A stretch of 64,000 nucleotides of DNA from Microcoleus sp. AS-A8 (GCA_039962225.1 JAMPKV010000006.1:124001-188000), one strand, 5' to 3'. Shown: positions 44,010-53,377, numbered from the stretch's first letter. The notes: generated by a model not told the origin, from the letters alone. Numbers and translations are program-made.

Positions 44010-47000
44010 CTAGGGTTCATTTTTGGGGTTGTCGGATTGCTCTGAGTTAAATGCTTCAGTCTGAGGGAAGTTTACCTCAAAATTCGATTCACCTGAAGCC
44101 TGTGCCTTTGGTGTTAGGTTTTCTGATGGCGCACCTTCCGTTAAGGCTTCAGCAGAGGGGGGAACTTGCGCCTGTGGTGGTAAAACCTGATGTTCTGGTG
44201 TGGAGTGTTCTACGTTGTCAGATTTCTGTTGCCCTAAGTCCACTTCAGCTTTGGCTAATTGCTCCAAGTCATTGGTTAAGAAATCTTGGGGCAACCTTGG
44301 GTCTGGAGTGGGGTCAGAAGACTCTGGCTGTCCTTGGTCTCTCAATGTTCCAGGCATGACAGTACTGCGCTCACCTTCTAGGTCTGTGTCCAGGGCGTCT
44401 TGGGTAAAGAAATCCGAGTCAAACTCCAAGTCTGGGGCGGGAAAGGAGGCGACAGCGTCCCATTGAGCCATCAACGCTTCCTCCGTAATGCTATCCGTTG
44501 GCTCATCCCATCGCATCTCATCAACGAGATGCTCCTCTTCAACGGCGAAGTAGGCTGGTGTATCCCCCTGTTCTATCAGTTCTGGGGAGGGAACGAGATC
44601 TCCTGAGGCAGCTGCACTCGCCTGTATCGTACTTTCTTGATGGAGTTCGAGCGCTTCTGAGGGAAACAAATCTGGGTCAAAATCGGATGCTACTAATTCA
44701 GGGGCGGTCGAGATTGCCTCGTCATCCAACTCGTGTCGGGTTATCCAATGCTTGAGGACAAACTCCTCCCAATCTTCTGCCAATGACTCCTGCGGTGGCA
44801 TGAAAAATGGCTGGTTTTGTTCATACTCTGGAAAGGTTTCTGGTGTAGAAGTTGAACCCGCTAAATCCTCGTTGGGCCACCTCTGATCCTCCTGTCTTTG
44901 GGCATTCTGATTGAGAGATGTCTCAAAGCTGTAGAGGTCTTGCTGGAGTTGTTGGAGGGTGTCTGGGTCTAAGCAAATTGCCATGTCTGAATCGCTTTCT
45001 AAGGTAGCTGTTTCCAACAAATCCTCTTCGGGTGAGGCTGGGATGTAGTGATCTTCAGCTAAACTTGCTTCCGGGTCAGGGGTTGAGAATTCGGATTGGG
45101 GAGGAGCGGGCATCGGCATTGAGTAATTTTCTGTAGTCTCTGTAGCCCCTGCCGATGGATTCAAACCCATTTCTTCAAATAAATCGGTCAACGCCCCAAT
45201 CGTTTCAATGTCTTCTGGCTCACTAATACGATTCCGATTCAATTGAGAGTCGTCTGTATTGGATGAGGGCTGAGCGTCTTGCCTTCTCGCCGTTTGGTTG
45301 GGCGAGTGAGGTGCTGGCTCCTCAAACAAGACAGCCTCCCATGACGGTGCCAACTCTCCCACGGCTTCTATGGGCAGTGGAGTTGAGGAGCCTAAGTCTG
45401 CTGGATGTGCTGGCGCAGCCGTTGAATCAATCGCTAATCCTTGAAACAAAACATCTTCAATCTGAGCCGATAAGGGCATAACCGAGTCGGTGTTAATTCT
45501 CTGGTCATCGGTGATGGCTTCCCCCTCCTGCGAGGCTTCGATGGGATCTGAGACATCTGCCTCACCCTTAAGTGAATCTGATTGAGCTAAATTGGACGTG
45601 TCGATTAAAGCCTCTGTCCCAAATAAGCTTTGATATAACTCATCGATTTCTTGGCGACGGCGATCAATGTTGAGGGTGAGTTCAGCCGCCACCTCTAATT
45701 TGTCTAATTCTGTGAGTTCATCGGCTGGTAAGCCCGAGTCACTTTGCTGTCTTTCATTGAGCCAATTCAACAGGAAATCAGCCTGTGGATCATGTAAGGA
45801 GGTTGGTGTATTGACAACGTCCTGTGAGGAGAGGAAAGCCTGCTCATTGAGGTCTAGCTGAATAAACGTCTCTAGAGGGTCATTTTCACCTAGTTCCAAG
45901 TCCAGATTTTCTGTGTCTAATCCTTCGACGATTTCCCAATCATCCGAGATTAGGTTTTCCAGAACATTGTCTTGTGAGGGTGACTCAAACGGGCTGGGAT
46001 GCGATCGCCCCAAAGGGGTAGCTCGAAGCAATGGCGAAGAATCTGCCTGGGAAATCGTCTGTGGGTCATCGCTAGAGAGTGGAGACCTCATCTCTTCCTT
46101 AACCGTTTCGGGTTGAAGCGAAAGTGGCTCTTGCTCTGCCACGGTGAAGGGAGTGGGTGGCAACGTTTCTGGTGCGGTGGCAGGGATACCTATTGCCTGT
46201 GTTGGATTCGCTAAATTCGACGGTTGCACAGATGAAGAAAGAGGTGCTGAGGTTGCTCGTGCCAAGGGCTCAAGAGTGCGATTCACCCAGGCTGTAAACA
46301 AGATCTCGCATTGAGAGCCTAAAGTATGCATCCTTTCCAATCCCTGAGACAAGGAGGCTTGATAAGCCTGAAGATCGCGACTTAAGGTCTCAAAGATCGC
46401 CCGTTGGTTAGCCTCTAGAGTGGTCAGCCATTGATCGGAATTTTCTTGTAGCTGCCGCAGTTGTTCCTGGGTTGCTTGTGTCTGCATGACCCCTTCCATC
46501 GGATTTTGCTCAGCAGCAGCGGGTGCGATTGTCCAGTGGGAGGCAACAGATGTGTCGAGCAAGCGCTGGGGTGATTCCGCATTTACCACACGACGCTCGA
46601 AATTCGCTAGAATTTGAGCTAGATGTTGCGTTAAGCTTACGGTGCAACGGTCGATTACCCCTTGGGACAACTCTGAAATCATCTGCTGCTGGGGGGTACT
46701 ACGCTGGTTTGTTGAATCAATCTGCCGTCTTTTGTGTTCGAGTTGCTGAATTTCTTGAACCAGATCCTCCCGTTGTTGACGTAGAAGTTCTAGGTCGGCC
46801 TGCAAGGGTTGCATGAAGTCGGCACGTAGAAAACTCATTTCGTGAGCCACCGCTTGCACAATCTGCTGTACGACTTCTTCGGGCTGAGCTGGCGTTGTAG
46901 GTACAGGCGACTGTTTAGAGCCGATGACCAGATTCTGTTGTTGGGAAACCAAATAGCTACGCACTCGCTCCAGTACCTGGCGTTCTCTGGTGACATCACC

Positions 47001-47090
47001 TGGCTTAGACCAGGGAAGACGGGTCTCAGCTTTAGGCAGGATGCTGTCAAGATCAGCGATCAGAGATTGAATATCCTTCAAAGAAGTCAC
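44010..47090 (-). CDS. Giant acidic protein with N-terminal coiled coil
   Basis: The 1026-residue product begins with a folded-looking helical part (1-280) that includes the coiled coil LELLRQQREDLVQEIQQLEHKRRQ (about 103-126, given here in part) and a second helical stretch LQAYQASLSQGLERMHTLGSQ. The remaining 740 residues are highly acidic, rich in Glu, Asp, Ser, Pro and Leu, with recurrent short blocks like DWEEFVL, EDLLETATLE and LDPDTLQQL; mostly disordered in appearance. No signal or membrane segment. I know no family for it. It is the first gene of a likely two-gene unit with the Hsp70-like ATPase, so a scaffold or client role is inferred. Confidence 0.78.
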   Translation of the reverse strand: MTSLKDIQSLIADLDSILPKAETRLPWSKPGDVTRERQVLERVRSYLVSQQQNLVIGSKQSPVPTTPAQPEEVVQQIVQAVAHEMSFLRADFMQPLQADLELLRQQREDLVQEIQQLEHKRRQIDSTNQRSTPQQQMISELSQGVIDRCTVSLTQHLAQILANFERRVVNAESPQRLLDTSVASHWTIAPAAAEQNPMEGVMQTQATQEQLRQLQENSDQWLTTLEANQRAIFETLSRDLQAYQASLSQGLERMHTLGSQCEILFTAWVNRTLEPLARATSAPLSSSVQPSNLANPTQAIGIPATAPETLPPTPFTVAEQEPLSLQPETVKEEMRSPLSSDDPQTISQADSSPLLRATPLGRSHPSPFESPSQDNVLENLISDDWEIVEGLDTENLDLELGENDPLETFIQLDLNEQAFLSSQDVVNTPTSLHDPQADFLLNWLNERQQSDSGLPADELTELDKLEVAAELTLNIDRRRQEIDELYQSLFGTEALIDTSNLAQSDSLKGEADVSDPIEASQEGEAITDDQRINTDSVMPLSAQIEDVLFQGLAIDSTAAPAHPADLGSSTPLPIEAVGELAPSWEAVLFEEPAPHSPNQTARRQDAQPSSNTDDSQLNRNRISEPEDIETIGALTDLFEEMGLNPSAGATETTENYSMPMPAPPQSEFSTPDPEASLAEDHYIPASPEEDLLETATLESDSDMAICLDPDTLQQLQQDLYSFETSLNQNAQRQEDQRWPNEDLAGSTSTPETFPEYEQNQPFFMPPQESLAEDWEEFVLKHWITRHELDDEAISTAPELVASDFDPDLFPSEALELHQESTIQASAAASGDLVPSPELIEQGDTPAYFAVEEEHLVDEMRWDEPTDSITEEALMAQWDAVASFPAPDLEFDSDFFTQDALDTDLEGERSTVMPGTLRDQGQPESSDPTPDPRLPQDFLTNDLEQLAKAEVDLGQQKSDNVEHSTPEHQVLPPQAQVPPSAEALTEGAPSENLTPKAQASGESNFEVNFPQTEAFNSEQSDNPKNEP

Positions 47091-47670
47091 GGTGAAACCC
47101 TTGACGAGAATAAGTGCACGGATACAGGAGTGAGTATGATTCCCCTGTCTTTCATGTTAAATAAACAGGAGCAACGAACGCTATGGGGATTGTTGAAACT
47201 CAGGAGTTCAGGTTGAAAGCTGCAAGGCGTGGCAGAAAAATACTTTTACCCGTTTCCCCCTCAAAATCCGGTCATTTTCAAAAATGGATCAATACTCGAC
47301 TTCATGGTAATCATCATAAACTCATTACGGCTTCCACTTATTGAATAACCCAGAGGCTCCCTGACACCAGCAGAATTTTTGGAGGTCGATCAATATAGAG
47401 GATAATAATGGACACATGACTCGAAGAGTGCCTTAAACTCTGACAGAATTAACCATTGCAGGCACCTCCCTTAGGGGTAGAGCCCTCCTGTCTTAGGAAA
47501 TAACCTCTGCTTGTGTCATTGTGGCTTGTCTAAAAAGGTTGGTGAGGTGCCTGAACCCAAATGTCCTATTGCTATTGTTTTGGTTAAAACTCCGAACAGC
47601 CTCCTGCTTCAATTTAGAGGACAGCTGAGAATTTATCTGTCCACCGCGTTTACAATGTGCTCGTGATTTC
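47091..47670. other. Intergenic region between divergent genes
   Basis: This 580-base region separates the acidic protein gene and the Crp-family gene. Apart from the 47459-47553 inverted repeat it holds no frame or repeat that I can support. Promoters for both genes must be here. Confidence 0.5.
47459..47553 (+). other. 95-base potential structured RNA element
   Basis: A perfect 10-bp pairing, CAGGCACCTC (47459-47468) with GAGGTGCCTG (47544-47553), encloses 75 bases with internal GGGG/CCTCC-type pairing options. It lies 118 bases before the Crp-family gene, on the same strand, so it could be a leader structure, a small RNA or a remnant of an insertion element. It does not match the SRP RNA, 6S RNA or RNase P motifs known to me. 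Confidence 0.4.
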
Positions 47671-48378
47671 ATGGAAGACCGTTACAACTCACACGAAATG
47701 AACTCAAATGTTAATGAGTTGATTTGCGCGGCACCTTTTTTTGCTGGCTTACCAGAGCCTACTGTGGAGCAAGCCACTGCTCACGTTGTCACCCGTAGCC
47801 ATCCTGCCAATCGAGTAATCTTGTTGGAAAATGACTGGGGTGGCTCTGTCTACTTCATTTTGGAAGGATGGGCCAAGATTCGTACCTACAACCTTGACGG
47901 CAAAGAGGTGACCCTCAACATCTTAGGAAAAGGAGAACTTTTTGGCGAAATGGCGGCGCTTGATGAGGTACCGCGTTCAACGGATGTGATTACGCTAACT
48001 CCCACCACGATTGGCAGTATTCCAGCTCAGGATTTTGTCCAGCTAGTCCATAGTGAACCCTTGGCAGGTGTCCGCTTATCTCAGTTGTTGGCCAAACGTC
48101 TGCGTCAAGTCAATCGGCGTCTCCGCTTACGGGAGTCGGATAGTACGTCGAGAGTGGCAGATACGTTATTGTTTTTAGCAGAAGGACAAGGGAAATTGAA
48201 ACAGCAAGGAACTGAAATTCCCAACCTACCCCATCGAGAGTTGAGTAGCCTCAGTGGGTTGGCACGGGAGACGGTTACACGAGTGTTGACTAAACTAGAA
48301 AAGAAGGCACTGATTAAGCGTGATAACGACATCATGTATATCCCGGATGTAGGGGCATTGGAAAAGATCATTGCTTAA
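47671..48378 (+). CDS. Crp/Fnr-family transcriptional regulator
   Basis: The 235-residue product has a cyclic-nucleotide-binding beta barrel (about 20-135) with the FGEMAALDEVPRSTDV phosphate-binding cassette region, the long dimerisation helix (about 135-165) and a C-terminal winged helix-turn-helix with LSSLSGLARETVTRVLTKLEKKALI. The cassette retains the E and R-S/T arrangement of cAMP-binding members, so cAMP is a possible ligand. A second Met at position 10 (MNSNVNELI) may be the real start. It lies 172 bases before the universal stress protein gene. Confidence 0.9.
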   Translation: MEDRYNSHEMNSNVNELICAAPFFAGLPEPTVEQATAHVVTRSHPANRVILLENDWGGSVYFILEGWAKIRTYNLDGKEVTLNILGKGELFGEMAALDEVPRSTDVITLTPTTIGSIPAQDFVQLVHSEPLAGVRLSQLLAKRLRQVNRRLRLRESDSTSRVADTLLFLAEGQGKLKQQGTEIPNLPHRELSSLSGLARETVTRVLTKLEKKALIKRDNDIMYIPDVGALEKIIA

Positions 48379-48394
48379 CCCAACACTCAGGACT

Positions 48395-48492
48395 TGTCCA
48401 AAAATAACGAAACAACTTCTTTGGGTGGAGGGTGGGCAATGCCTACCCTACGATTAAATTGAATGAAAGCATAGGGACGTTATTTTTGGGCA
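48395..48492. mobile_element. MITE-like element with 15-bp terminal inverted repeats
   Basis: TGTCCAAAAATAACG (48395-48409) is matched by CGTTATTTTTGGGCA (48478-48492), 14 of 15 positions. The similarity extends weakly outward (CAGGACT versus GCCCTCAG). The inside is short, has GGGTGGGCAATGCCTACCC and no coding capacity. A single identical end lies at 27818-27834. Its class of parent transposon is unknown. Confidence 0.6.
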
Positions 48493-48550
48493 GCCCTCAG
48501 GGCGTCGAGCGCTGATTTTCTGGAACACCCTGCACTCACTGGAAGACTTT

Positions 48551-49099
48551 ATGAGTTTTAATAAAATCCTTGTTGCGATTAATCACTCTCCCTTAAGCTC
48601 TCATGCCTTTACGGCGGCGCTGGAACTCGCCCAGTTCAATCGAGCAGCACTTAAGCTGATTCACTGCATTGCCACGGAGATGATCGCTGAACCCACGGTT
48701 CCGATGTCCTACGATCCGGGTTTACAGCCAACCCAGGCGATGGGCGACTACCAAACTCAACAACTTCTAATGGAACAGCAGATTGAGGCGGCACAGACGT
48801 TACTGGCACGCTACCGCCAAGAAGCGTTAAATCAAGCCGTGATCATAGAAGCTGATTATGAAATTGGGGAAGCGGGCTATCTCCTGTGTAAAGTAGCTAA
48901 AGATTGGCAGGCTGATTTAATTGTGGTCGGACGTCGGGGTCGTTCAGGATTAGCAGAAGCGTTATTGGGAAGCGTGAGTAACTATGTGGTTCACCATGCT
49001 CCTTGTTCGGTGTTGGTGATTCAAGAAGTAGAGTCTCAGACCGGTGGAGAGGTTGTGTCCCAGCTTTCGTCAGTGGAACCTCCTCCGACCCCAAACTAA
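48551..49099 (+). CDS. Universal stress protein
   Basis: The 182-residue product is a UspA-fold protein: ILVAINHSPLSSHAFTAALELA at the N-terminus and the ATP-binding loop GRRGRSGLAEALLGSVS (GxxG, nine residues, GS), so it is of the ATP-binding kind. An Ala/Gln-rich helical region (about 55-100) follows the first strand, and the tail of 20 residues is variable. It precedes the DUF2232 gene by 15 bases, so they are probably cotranscribed. Confidence 0.93.
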   Translation: MSFNKILVAINHSPLSSHAFTAALELAQFNRAALKLIHCIATEMIAEPTVPMSYDPGLQPTQAMGDYQTQQLLMEQQIEAAQTLLARYRQEALNQAVIIEADYEIGEAGYLLCKVAKDWQADLIVVGRRGRSGLAEALLGSVSNYVVHHAPCSVLVIQEVESQTGGEVVSQLSSVEPPPTPN

Positions 49100-49114
49100 T
49101 GGCACTAAATTGGC

Positions 49115-50017
49115 ATGAGCGATCCTTTTGATAATGCCCCAGAGTCCCGCCCCGATCCTTGGGAGGAAACGAAGAACAAGCCTTTGAAATCGGAAGCGGA
49201 ACCCTTAAGCGGCAATTCTGACTCAGGCGATGAACCTGAGCAAAGCACCTTACCGACTACGGTACCGACGGAAACTGATGAGTTTTCCCCGTCACAGACG
49301 AGTGAGATGTCGATGGACGAAGATTCTTTGATCGACTCTCCAGAAGAAGCCAGTTTTCCTGCAAAATATGCCAAGCAAGAGCGTTCCCAGGTTGTACCAA
49401 GAGCGCCCCTGGCGATGGTGGAAACAGCGTTTCTAGCCAGTGCCGCTAGCTTAATTTGGCTGATTAATTATTACTTTCCCCTAGGGCCAGTACTGCGGAT
49501 GTTTTTCCCCATACCGATCGCCTTAGTTTATCTCAGGTGGGGAAACCGAGCCTCTTGGATGGCGGCAATCGTTTCGGGGTTATTGCTGTCCGTCCTGATG
49601 GGGCCAACCCGTAGCATTCTGTTTGTCATCCCCTATGGCTTGATGGGAGTGCAGTTGGGAGCGATGTGGAGACGCCAATCTCACTGGCTGTTTTCCATCC
49701 TGACGGGAGCGCTACTGGGGACATTAGGCATCTTTTTCCGGTTTTGGTTGCTCTCCCTGCTCTTAGGAGAAGACTTGTGGGTTTACGTGATGACACAAAT
49801 TACTCAGTTGACGGAGTGGGGATTTACAAGATTAGGCTTGCTCGCTCAGCCCAGTCTAACGCTGATTCAAGCACTGGCTGTGGTGATGATTATCATCAGT
49901 AATTTTGTTTATTTATTCGTTGTCCATCTTGTGGCTTTACTCCTGCTCGATCGCTTAGGTAACCCAATTCCCCGACCTCCAAACTGGGTTCAAGTTTTGT
50001 TGGATTACGAGGGTTGA
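49115..50017 (+). CDS. DUF2232-family membrane protein
   Basis: The first 95 residues of this 300-residue product are acidic and Ser/Pro-rich, probably a cytoplasmic disordered tail. From about residue 100 there are six or so hydrophobic segments with conserved blocks ALIWLINYYFPLGPVLRMFFPIPI (in part), LRWGNRASWMAAIVSG, LMGPTRSILFVIPYGLMGVQLG and the end RLGNPIPRPPNWVQVLLDY. This matches the cyanobacterial DUF2232/YybS-like family of uncertain role, probably a transport component. It lies between a universal stress protein and cobT. Confidence 0.85.
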   Translation: MSDPFDNAPESRPDPWEETKNKPLKSEAEPLSGNSDSGDEPEQSTLPTTVPTETDEFSPSQTSEMSMDEDSLIDSPEEASFPAKYAKQERSQVVPRAPLAMVETAFLASAASLIWLINYYFPLGPVLRMFFPIPIALVYLRWGNRASWMAAIVSGLLLSVLMGPTRSILFVIPYGLMGVQLGAMWRRQSHWLFSILTGALLGTLGIFFRFWLLSLLLGEDLWVYVMTQITQLTEWGFTRLGLLAQPSLTLIQALAVVMIIISNFVYLFVVHLVALLLLDRLGNPIPRPPNWVQVLLDYEG

Positions 50018-50120
50018 GAAGAGTTGAAGGTTAAAAGGTTGCAGGTTTCAGGTTGTAAGTTGTAGGTTGCAGGTTAAAAGACTAGCTGGAACTTTCTTCT
50101 AAGCTTCCTACATCCAAACC

Positions 50121-51509
50121 ATGATCCGAATTTATACCCAAATTCCTCAGGGACATCAATGGTTACAGCAGTATCAGGGACGCCGACCCATACTCGCTTG
50201 TATTTTAGGCTTTACTGCTACAGCTTTGATCCCCGGTATTTCAGCCGCCGGTGCAACACCAGAAGATCGCCAATATACTGCGATCGCAGATGCAGAATTT
50301 TTGGTCAACGGTGTCACACCCCAGCCTCAATATCCTCTGCCCCCCCTAACGGCTGGAGCCTCCCCCGTCTTAATTTCCCGTGCCGTAGTTGAGGCATTGG
50401 AGCTTCCTGTCTATCTGTTCAATGCGGGTTTACCCCAACCTCCCGCCGTACCTGCCATTGACTTAGGGGGAGTCCCGGCTAAATGTCTTAGTACTGGGGA
50501 CGCTTTGCCCCTAGACACGGTGAAGCATCTGTTTGAGCAAGGCTTAAAGTGGGGGCAAAAGCTGGCCGATGTGACGGATGGAGGGTATGTCATACTCAGC
50601 GAGTGTGTGGTGGGAGGAACCACAACAGCTCTGAGTATTCTCACTGGCTTAGGGATTAGGGCGGCTGGCAAGGTCAACAGCAGCCACCCCACTTGCAATC
50701 ATGCCCAAAAGTGGCAAATTGTACACCAGGGGTTGCGACGCGCCGGGCTGGAAAATAACCTAGAGCAGGACAATCCAAAATCCATTGACCCATTCCAATT
50801 AGTAGCAGCAGTAGGAGACCCCATGCAAATTGCCGCAGCCGGGATGGTGCTGGCGGCAACCCGTAGCTGTGGTGTGTTGCTTGCGGGTGGGACACAAATG
50901 CTAGCCGTTTATGCTCTAGCGCAGGCGTTGAGCCAGTTTGATGCCTCATACCAAGCTGCGTTCAAACAGCTCAAAACAACTTCACCCCCAACCCCTTCCT
51001 CATCCTCACTAAAGTCCTCGTATGATCTGCGGCGGTCGCTCCGGCTACAAGCAGAGGAGAATGATTTAACAAGACTCTTTGAATCCAACTCCATATCCGT
51101 TCCACAGCCAGCTTCAGACATTACGGCTCCATCTTCCCTGTCCGCAACAGGCATGGGGGAAGAGGACACGGGGAAAGAAAGCTTTCTTCCTTCCTCCAAT
51201 CTGCCAATCGCCCCATTGGTCTGGCAACCCGAACGAATCGTCGTGGGGACAACTCGTTGGGTAGCCGAAGATCCGACAGGCGACACAGTAGGATTAGCTC
51301 GAAACATTGGTGGCGTACCGCTTTTGGCAACACAGCTAAGTTTTGCTCTGTCTCGCTATCCTCAGCTACAAGCTTATGAACAGGGATATGTCAAAGAAGG
51401 GGTCGGAGCTGGGGGATGTGCGATCGCAACTCATCTTTACCAAGGCTGGAATACCGTGCAATTACTTCAATCCATTGAAGCCTTAGTAGAGCGATACTGC
51501 CGAAGTTAA
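50121..51509 (+). CDS. cobT: Nicotinate-nucleotide--dimethylbenzimidazole phosphoribosyltransferase-like protein (cyanobacterial type)
   Basis: This enzyme class activates the lower base of cobalamin or pseudocobalamin. The 462-residue product matches the cyanobacterial/archaeal subgroup with FTATALIPGISAAGATPEDR, TAIADAEFL, LSECVVGGTTTALSILTGLG and CNHAQKWQIVHQGL; the C-terminal WQPERIVVGTTRWVAEDPTGDT and GVGAGGCAIATH are also typical. Between residues about 285 and 365 there is a low-complexity Ser/Pro-rich insertion (TTSPPTPSSSSLKSSYDL and on) not expected in the family. Which lower base it uses is not known from the sequence. Confidence 0.88.
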   Translation: MIRIYTQIPQGHQWLQQYQGRRPILACILGFTATALIPGISAAGATPEDRQYTAIADAEFLVNGVTPQPQYPLPPLTAGASPVLISRAVVEALELPVYLFNAGLPQPPAVPAIDLGGVPAKCLSTGDALPLDTVKHLFEQGLKWGQKLADVTDGGYVILSECVVGGTTTALSILTGLGIRAAGKVNSSHPTCNHAQKWQIVHQGLRRAGLENNLEQDNPKSIDPFQLVAAVGDPMQIAAAGMVLAATRSCGVLLAGGTQMLAVYALAQALSQFDASYQAAFKQLKTTSPPTPSSSSLKSSYDLRRSLRLQAEENDLTRLFESNSISVPQPASDITAPSSLSATGMGEEDTGKESFLPSSNLPIAPLVWQPERIVVGTTRWVAEDPTGDTVGLARNIGGVPLLATQLSFALSRYPQLQAYEQGYVKEGVGAGGCAIATHLYQGWNTVQLLQSIEALVERYCRS

Positions 51510-51795
51510 TACCATTGTGTCGAAGTGAGTGAGAGTAGTTTGACCAGAGCCTCATCCAGGAAGACCTGCTGCACAAGTACAACGCCGGGTTTTTGTTCCC
51601 CTTCAAGTACGCTTCACTTTAGTTCTAGCTATACAGTTACATCTGCACTTGTCATCAATACCACCAAAGACGATTTGGCTATATTAGTGTACAGATACTA
51701 TACTGACTTGAGATTAATCTTCGTTTATAGACAAGTAACGCTGTACCTTTTCAGGTCGTCTGAGGATTTTTGTTAAAAGCTCCTCGATGGGGAAG
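51510..51795. other. Spacer between convergent genes
   Basis: About 285 bases after cobT, with an A/T-rich centre (51610-51740). A plus-strand frame of 83 codons (51525-51776) has no credible protein character. No clear terminator hairpin was seen. Confidence 0.45.
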
Positions 51796-52176
51796 CTAAG
51801 AATGGATTCTGCGAGCGAGTAGCTGTTCTTCTAAAGCTGCAATGCGATTATAGGCGGCTGTCAGTTGAGCGGTCAGGCGTTGGACTTGAATGTCGGCAGA
51901 CAGACCATTCTCACTGTTTTGATGAGAATTGGTGAACTCGCTTTTGCCATCAATCAAAACGTCTTTATGTTCCATTACGGAGTCAAGAAGACTTGGACTT
52001 TGATAACTATGAGACCTGAGATGTCCAGTTGAGGAAAAAGGGTTTGTTTCCTGACGTGGCATCTGTTTGATTTCAGTCAGAGAGTCTGAAACTCTGCAAC
52101 TAAGCTGGTCAATCATTTGGTAGAGTGCGTCGATTTTATGACTTAGCGCGACGATTTGCTTTTGAACGGCATCCAT
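51796..52176 (-). CDS. Coiled-coil hypothetical protein
   Basis: The 126-residue product has an N-terminal coiled coil (IVALSHKIDALYQMIDQL, about 8-25), a Ser/His/Asn-rich middle (50-85) and a second coiled coil (LTAQLTAAYNRIAALEEQLL, about 101-121). The layout of two helices with a disordered centre suggests an oligomerisation or adaptor function; no family is recognised. Confidence 0.62.
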   Translation of the reverse strand: MDAVQKQIVALSHKIDALYQMIDQLSCRVSDSLTEIKQMPRQETNPFSSTGHLRSHSYQSPSLLDSVMEHKDVLIDGKSEFTNSHQNSENGLSADIQVQRLTAQLTAAYNRIAALEEQLLARRIHS

Positions 52177-52651
52177 GCGATCTCCTAGTGTCCAAAACTG
52201 GGTTCACTTTTATGCTATTCAGTTTATGGGGAAAATGACCTTGATTGCTGATTGATTTAACTATTGTAGGAAATGAGCGGCTTAAACCGTGGACTCATTT
52301 GGGCTAGGGAATTTTAATAAAAATTGACGATTCATAGAACCAGCAAATATACTTAATTCTATTTGTGATCGCTGACGCCTGCCAAATTTATTGTAATCAT
52401 AATGTAACAACCCCAACCTCAGAAAATTTCGAGCCTTAGAAATAGCAAAATTGATACCGAAAGCAGAGTGATTTTCCATTGATGTCGAAGCGTAGAATTT
52501 CCTCGGCTGTGTAATGTCAATTTTTAGGCTAAAGAGATTGTTACTCTGCGGAGTTCTCGTGTCTGTCTAAGAGATAACAAAAACTCTGATAATTTGCTTA
52601 AATAAGCTAATCCCCCTCTTTTTAGTACAGATTTAGGTCATTTCCAAAAAT
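52177..52651. other. Intergenic region between divergent genes
   Basis: This 475-base region separates the coiled-coil gene and the phycobiliprotein lyase gene. A 65-codon minus-strand frame (52282-52479) is not supported. It should hold the promoters of both genes. Confidence 0.45.
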
Positions 52652-53296
52652 ATGCTGGATTTTCAGGAATTTTTTACCGCCTGCACGGGTTTATGGAAAA
52701 CAGAAAGAATTTATCATTCTCTCCTGCAAGGCCAAGTTGAACGTTCTTTCACAGAATTTCGGGTGGAATCCTTAACAGGTGACCAAAAACAGCAGATTTT
52801 GTCATTATCTTCCCTCGAAGGTATCCAATTTGACTTGGCGCAAGTTCAGTCCGGTGAGATCGTCTGTCCAGGGTTTGCGATCGCTTTTGATACCCTCTCG
52901 GAAACCGGTGAACAGGTATCGATGAGTCTCAAGGCTCTGTTTATCCCAGATACTTATCTTGATGGAGTCCCAGAGGAAACGTCGGCGGCTATTCCACCAC
53001 TACCGCTAACGGCTCACGTTCCCGCAACCCCAGAGGTGATTAAGGGCTATTATCTGCGAGATGAGGGTTACTCCGAACCCGGTGCCGTCAAGAGTCGTTT
53101 TACCTATCTGCCCAGTCGTCAAACTTTGGAGATGACCACCTACTATCGGCGTTCAGTTGCCATTGATCAAATGCGGCTGGTCGCACCCGATTTACGATTA
53201 CGCACGATTATCACCTACAAGCGTCCGGAAACAAGCGAGGCACCCACGGTTATTGACCTTGTGGGCTTTGGTGTTGAACGGCGACAGGATTTGTAG
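52652..53296 (+). CDS. CpcS/CpeS-family phycobiliprotein lyase-like protein
   Basis: Lyases of this lipocalin-like family attach bilins to Cys of phycobiliproteins. The 214-residue product has the N-terminal LWKTERIYHSLLQGQVERSF (family pattern W-x-T-x-R-x-x-H/Y), SLTGDQKQQIL, PGFAIAFDTLSETGEQVSMS, then SRFTYLPSRQTLEMTTYYRRSVAIDQMRLVAPDLRLRTI (given in parts), as in the CpcS family. It is somewhat longer than canonical CpcS (about 170-200) and the middle is less conserved, so bilin specificity cannot be given. No phycobiliprotein structural gene is in the window. Confidence 0.78.
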   Translation: MLDFQEFFTACTGLWKTERIYHSLLQGQVERSFTEFRVESLTGDQKQQILSLSSLEGIQFDLAQVQSGEIVCPGFAIAFDTLSETGEQVSMSLKALFIPDTYLDGVPEETSAAIPPLPLTAHVPATPEVIKGYYLRDEGYSEPGAVKSRFTYLPSRQTLEMTTYYRRSVAIDQMRLVAPDLRLRTIITYKRPETSEAPTVIDLVGFGVERRQDL

Positions 53297-53377
53297 AGTG
53301 GAGGAAGGTGATGATGAGCGAGGAACCATCCTCTCTCGCTTCTCCTAGTGTGTTATCGAAAATTTTGGGTTTAAAAC

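Noticed and set aside
44051-47216. Several plus-strand frames opposite the acidic protein gene
   Set aside because: They are shadows of the long minus frame, caused by its biased composition, and lack start signals.
47459-47553. SRP RNA, 6S RNA or RNase P RNA at the inverted repeat
   Set aside because: The conserved SRP GGAAG/AGCA loop and the RNase P core motifs are missing, and the length does not fit 6S RNA.
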